Source: Epiperipatus broadwayi (lineage: Eukaryota; Onychophora; Udeonychophora; Euonychophora; Peripatidae). From it: a stretch of 64,000 nt of DNA. Every line of letters begins with the position of its first letter. The first letter of the stretch is position 1. The notes beneath the pieces were generated by a model. It had not been told where the DNA came from. It saw nothing but the letters and a program-made list of their open reading frames with translations, and searched no databases. The stretch lies in assembly GCA_028023455.1 (NCBI GenBank), contig JAQFVV010012442.1, positions 1,072,501 to 1,136,500 of the forward strand. The letters run 5' to 3'. Shown here piece by piece: positions 59,881-64,000 of this stretch. Both the position numbers and the translations under genes were made by a program.

Positions 59881-60004
59881 ACCGCTAATTATATTATTGG
59901 TTGTATGAGATAAAAATCAAATCTTTTAATTGGCCAACTCACAAACTGAAGACAAAGCCTATTGTTAAAACATATTCACCTATAATATTAAATTCAACTC
60001 AGAT

Positions 60005-60590
60005 ATGTTTATAAAAAGTATATTACTAATTTTTCAGGTTATGAAAGTGAATGAAAGTTCTTTCAAAAATAAATTGCTATTTATTTATTATAAAATATTC
60101 AATTTCGGCAAATTTAAAAGTGAATGTCTAAACAAAGAAGTGCTGACGCAAACGCTTTTTTTCAATTTTACGTTATGGAAAAGTAAAGATTTCTTTTTGC
60201 TAAATCTTAAATATTTTTACTAAAATCTTCAATATTTTTCGAAAATAATTTTGTTTTTTTAGTTTATTTTTTAAAAATTATTTTAATTTCTCAAATTATA
60301 CTTTTTTAATACTTAAATCACATTCGAAATGAAAATCTCAGTGTTTTTCTTTTTTTTCTTTGATCAGGCAGTTTCTTTGTTCTTTCCAGCCAATCAGAAT
60401 GTCTTTGTTGGCTGAGAGCCAGCTGAGAGCCAATCACTGACAAGCTTCTTTCTTTGTTCAGCTTTAAATGTGGTTTTTTTGATTTTTTTTACTTGTAAAA
60501 TAATTCGGAAGAGGGCACCATCTTACAGAACTTTTAAAACCTAATCAATAACTGTCAAACGAATATCCTAGCATTAAAAATAATGGAATT
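60005..60590. other. Sequence of unknown origin inside the LINE
   Basis: LINE-like peptide signal fades after about 59,880 and returns near 60,590 (NNGIRVTSTVASKWNTDLWI). The stretch between has a 72-codon frame of unfamiliar sequence and a GC-richer part (cagccaatcagaatg through ggctgagagccagctgagag, including an imperfect direct repeat). It could be an insertion or merely decayed LINE. Confidence 0.35.
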
Positions 60591-61250
60591 AGAGTGACAT
60601 CAACTGTTGCAAGCAAATGGAATACAGATCTTTGGATTTACATAGAAAGGATAATTAATCTCACTGAACAGACCTTGAAAAAAAAACATATTAGGATGTG
60701 TACAATTTAATACATCAAAATCAGACAATGACTCAAGCTGAGCTTGGTTTGAACAATAAACAATTAATTAGGAAAGCAAAAAATGGTTCTTTGTGCCCAA
60801 GTATATAGACTTTCTTTTAAAGTTAAATCTCTACTCTTTATCTACTATACATTTTTTGGTGTAGAGGAGACATTTTACAAAATTCAACCCTCTATGTCAA
60901 TTATGCACAGTTTATGATGAAACTCTTCAACTCATGCTTTATACATGTCCCTTTCTAGGACTGATTTGATCCTTAATTGTGGAAAGTGTATCTATTGAAG
61001 TTCAAAATGTTTTATCTATCAGAAATGCTATAAAACATGGCATGTTTTCTATTATAATATAAGTTATTTTGATTACCTTTACAGTTTGGCTTACTAGGTA
61101 CAAATTTGTTTTTAATGAAATCAACATTAGTATCCAACATGTATAGATGCAGCTAATTCAAAAGATCAAAGAAAGAGATAGACTACTGACTTCTTATCGG
61201 CTATGTCATAAAACATGGTCAAGATGTTTTTTTTCCAGATAAATGAGTTA
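60590..61250 (+). pseudogene. C-terminal zinc-finger region of the L1/Tx1-like LINE
   Basis: Readable peptides in order are ASKWNTDLWIYIERIINLTE and, near 60,875-60,955, FNPLCQLCTVYDETLQLMLY with TCPF. The latter corresponds to the C-x2-C...H...C finger of LINE C-termini, with the expected H apparently replaced. No poly-A tail can be identified with confidence. Confidence 0.45.
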
Positions 61251-61846
61251 AAAAATTAAACTTTACTCTTTATATTATCTTCAAATCATGCTCATTTTTT
61301 GGAGATTACAATGTTCTGGGTGGTTTTTTTAATGATATACATATGTTTTCATGAATAAATTTGTTCTTTGTTAAAAAAATTATATTTATTAATTTATTGT
61401 AATTATTATTCTTATTTAGTGTATTAATTATAATGATAATGTGTATTTTGTATAATAAAATTATTATTGTTATCATTAATCATGATGTCCTTGATCTCTA
61501 ATTTATTTACTTCTCTATTTTATTTTGGAGTTAATGCAATATCGGTCGATGATAAGTATGACATTTGAGTTTGTTACATCTATTCACTGTGTTACTCTAA
61601 TTTTAATATCTAATATAAAGATTTAAAATATTCATAATTTGTACATGGTCCTTGCTTACAGATTATAAGCTTACTGTAACTCGATTAATCTGTGGCAACA
61701 ACTTGACTGAACAGATAGATTCATCATTATTAAATTATAAATGGTTGCTATTTAAAATATATACAATCTTGATATCATGCCTGTCCTGTCATAGTGAGTG
61801 ATGTCAATGTTATGATGTGATTATATTTTGGAAAATAACATGTGTG

Positions 61847-61920
<74 letters not shown>

Positions 61921-64000
61921 ATGTTTTCACGATTGTATAATATAGATAAATCAGTATTTTTTGGGTTAAACCATGTATTATTTTCCATTACATACCAATA
62001 TTTCAACAAACTAACATCCGCCATTGTCAAGATGAACTTTTGAAAGAAAAATCATTAGATCTCAAACAGTAATGTGATTGAAAGTAAGATAAGAAATAAT
62101 ATTCAGCTTGAAGTATTTCCCTCAGTTTTTCACCTATTAATTTTAAGTTAATATTAAAAAACAGAAATAAAATGGGAGGATTCCACATAGCTGAAATACA
62201 TTGTACTTCATCAGTCCTATTTAAACCAGTAGGTTTCTTTAATATTTCAATAAATATCCACACAAACAAAATAATTGTGTAAATAAAGATCTTATTTATT
62301 TAGTAAATACACACTATACATTCATTTATTTAATTTTCCCTTGGTTAGAAAAGAGATTACTATATAAATTTGTTGAATCCCAATTATTTTTTAAATAAAG
62401 CAAAAAGGTTTCTCATGTTCAAAGAAAAAAAAAAAAACTACCAAAATTGAAAATTATACAAGGAGTAACAATTTTAATTTCCATTACTTTGATTTATTAA
62501 AAGTTATGAAAATATTCATTATACTCAGATATTCTTTTAATATGGAGCGTTAGACCAAAACAAGAAACATGTCAGTTTTTATCCTAAGTGCTTTTACACG
62601 TTTTCCTATCAACAATGAGAAGATACTATGAAGGTAAAGAAACAGAATCTTTCAAATAAATTGTCAAATGTTTTTTTTTTCTTCAGGCTAAATAAAGTAT
62701 TTCTATTCAACATTTGAGTGATATTAATTAAAAGAGGAAAAATATTCAAAGGAAGAAAAAGATTTTCAAGACACAGCTGGAATACAATCTAAAAAAAGAA
62801 ATTTAATATATATATATATATTTGAATGTTCAAGATGAATAAATAAAGATATAATGAGCTATAAAAGAATATAGAATGAACAACTGGAATTTGAAATTGT
62901 CAAGTAAGACAGTATATTTTGTTCATGAATAAACAACAATAATAAAATATTTAAAATTTGAATTATTTACAAACCGAACTATATTATAATTCATGGACAA
63001 TAATATCAATGAAACTAAATAAATAATATTTATATATATATACATATGGAAGAAGTTTTAATGAACATTTAGACATATAAAAAATTTGAAATTTTGTCCT
63101 GATATCCAACTTATGAATTATTCAAGAGTGAATTTGCAAATAATATTTAATTTTTTTTTTTTTAAATTATTTTATTATCTAGTAATTTGTCTGATTGTTA
63201 TTTTATGCATATAGTAAAGCAAGTATTGGATGTTATCCTTTTCTCTTTTTAAAAAATAAATACATTAATTATATCTTATAATTACTTAAGCTAATTGCCA
63301 CACACACAAATCTAGCAGAAAAGAAACATCTCATAGCTCTGAGAACATCATATCCCTTAATGGAAAATTTGGAATGTATAGTTGGAGAAGATAATAGAAG
63401 TTAATACCTGTATGGTGGTGATTTATAAATCAAACCCCAAATCCTATTCATCAATTTTGCTGCTCTATAAATTTAATCATTTATTTAACAGATTACTCTA
63501 AAACTATAACTTGCTCCTCATTTTTGCTTATTTATATCAGCAGTTGGCTGCTCTGTACATAGTTACTGCAACTGCAGTTGAGAGGGTTAAAAAATTAGCA
63601 AAATGTACAATTATTATAAAAACATAATAGTTTAACATTATATACCAATTTAATTGCTTATTTATCTATTTTAAATTACTATACTTTATTTTGCATTACA
63701 TCCACTTATTTATTTAAATCTTACACTATATAATGCATATATGTGTGTATTATTATTATCTACTGCCCAAATTTTACTGTGATCCTATTTTATAAACAAA
63801 AAATTTAATAGTCACTTGACTAATCCCTATTGTTGGTTTCAGAGATTGCTTATTGTGTTAGATAATTTTATGTGTATCTTAAGCTAGTCATCTTATTAGC
63901 GTTAAGTTGTTAGCTTGCCATCATTTATTTTGTATAAAGTATTTGCCTTAAAAATTAGACCCAAGTATTTATGGTGCTTTGTGAGATGAGATGCTCTCTC
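61251..64000. other. Unassigned AT-rich end of window
   Basis: No gene is recognised. The region has a (TA)n tract at 61,848-61,921, smaller ones near 62,806 and 63,032, and many A/T runs. The segment 61,975-62,045, read on the minus strand, vaguely resembles repeat ends seen near PLEs but lacks a hammerhead core. Confidence 0.35.
61848..61921. repeat. (TA)n microsatellite
   Basis: About 74 bp of TA repeats with a single C interruption near 61,895. Open frames on both strands here are translated repeat. Confidence 0.95.

Overview
The window is eukaryotic and looks like intergenic or intronic DNA of an AT-rich invertebrate animal. The support is long (TA)n and (TAA)n microsatellites and several classes of decayed retroelement: Penelope-like elements with GIY-YIG endonucleases, non-LTR LINEs with APE-type endonucleases, a tRNA-like SINE and a Ty3/gypsy-type LTR element. 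No operon, rRNA gene, functional tRNA gene or CRISPR array is visible, and I recognise no host protein-coding gene. The phylum cannot be settled from what I can read.

Layout. 1-1,290: the 3' end of a gypsy-type element on the minus strand (LTR fragment, polypurine tract, integrase tail). 2,671-7,640: a nest in which minus-strand LINE fragments are interrupted by a 111-bp tRNA-like SINE and by Penelope-like (PLE) fragments. 7,751-9,384: a PLE endonuclease end present twice, head to head, as a near-perfect 1.6-kb palindrome. 11,923-about 15,215: a diverged solo LTR of the same gypsy-type family. 15,227-19,560: inverted repeats, LINE ORF1/ORF2 scraps, a PLE-terminus mini-palindrome and a hammerhead-ribozyme candidate. 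20,160-26,456: AT-rich DNA with a large (TAA)n tract and no recognisable gene. 26,469-27,152: a small dimeric element with a hammerhead motif in each repeat and 12-bp target duplications. 27,730-28,303: another PLE fragment. 31,765-32,762: an almost C-free segment between inverted repeats. 36,967-50,828: a large LTR element with unusually long LTRs (about 3.4 kb), whose 5' LTR holds a nearly complete 3.3-kb RTE-type LINE. 52,330-54,760: a 5'-truncated LINE. 54,902-61,250: a decayed two-ORF L1/Tx1-like LINE.

How the parts relate. Three copies of one gypsy-type family (left edge, 11.9 kb, 36.9-50.8 kb) let the LTR start, primer-binding site, polypurine tract and target duplications be placed. 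The long copy has gag and the extreme C-terminal tail of integrase but no protease, reverse transcriptase or RNase H, so it would need enzymes from elsewhere. The PLE fragments, the hammerhead candidates and the 26.5-kb dimeric element plausibly belong together: PLEs are known to carry hammerhead motifs in their repeats, and small non-autonomous 'retrozymes' use the same ribozyme. Many elements abut (TA)n tracts. All protein-coding regions seen are interrupted by stops or frameshifts.
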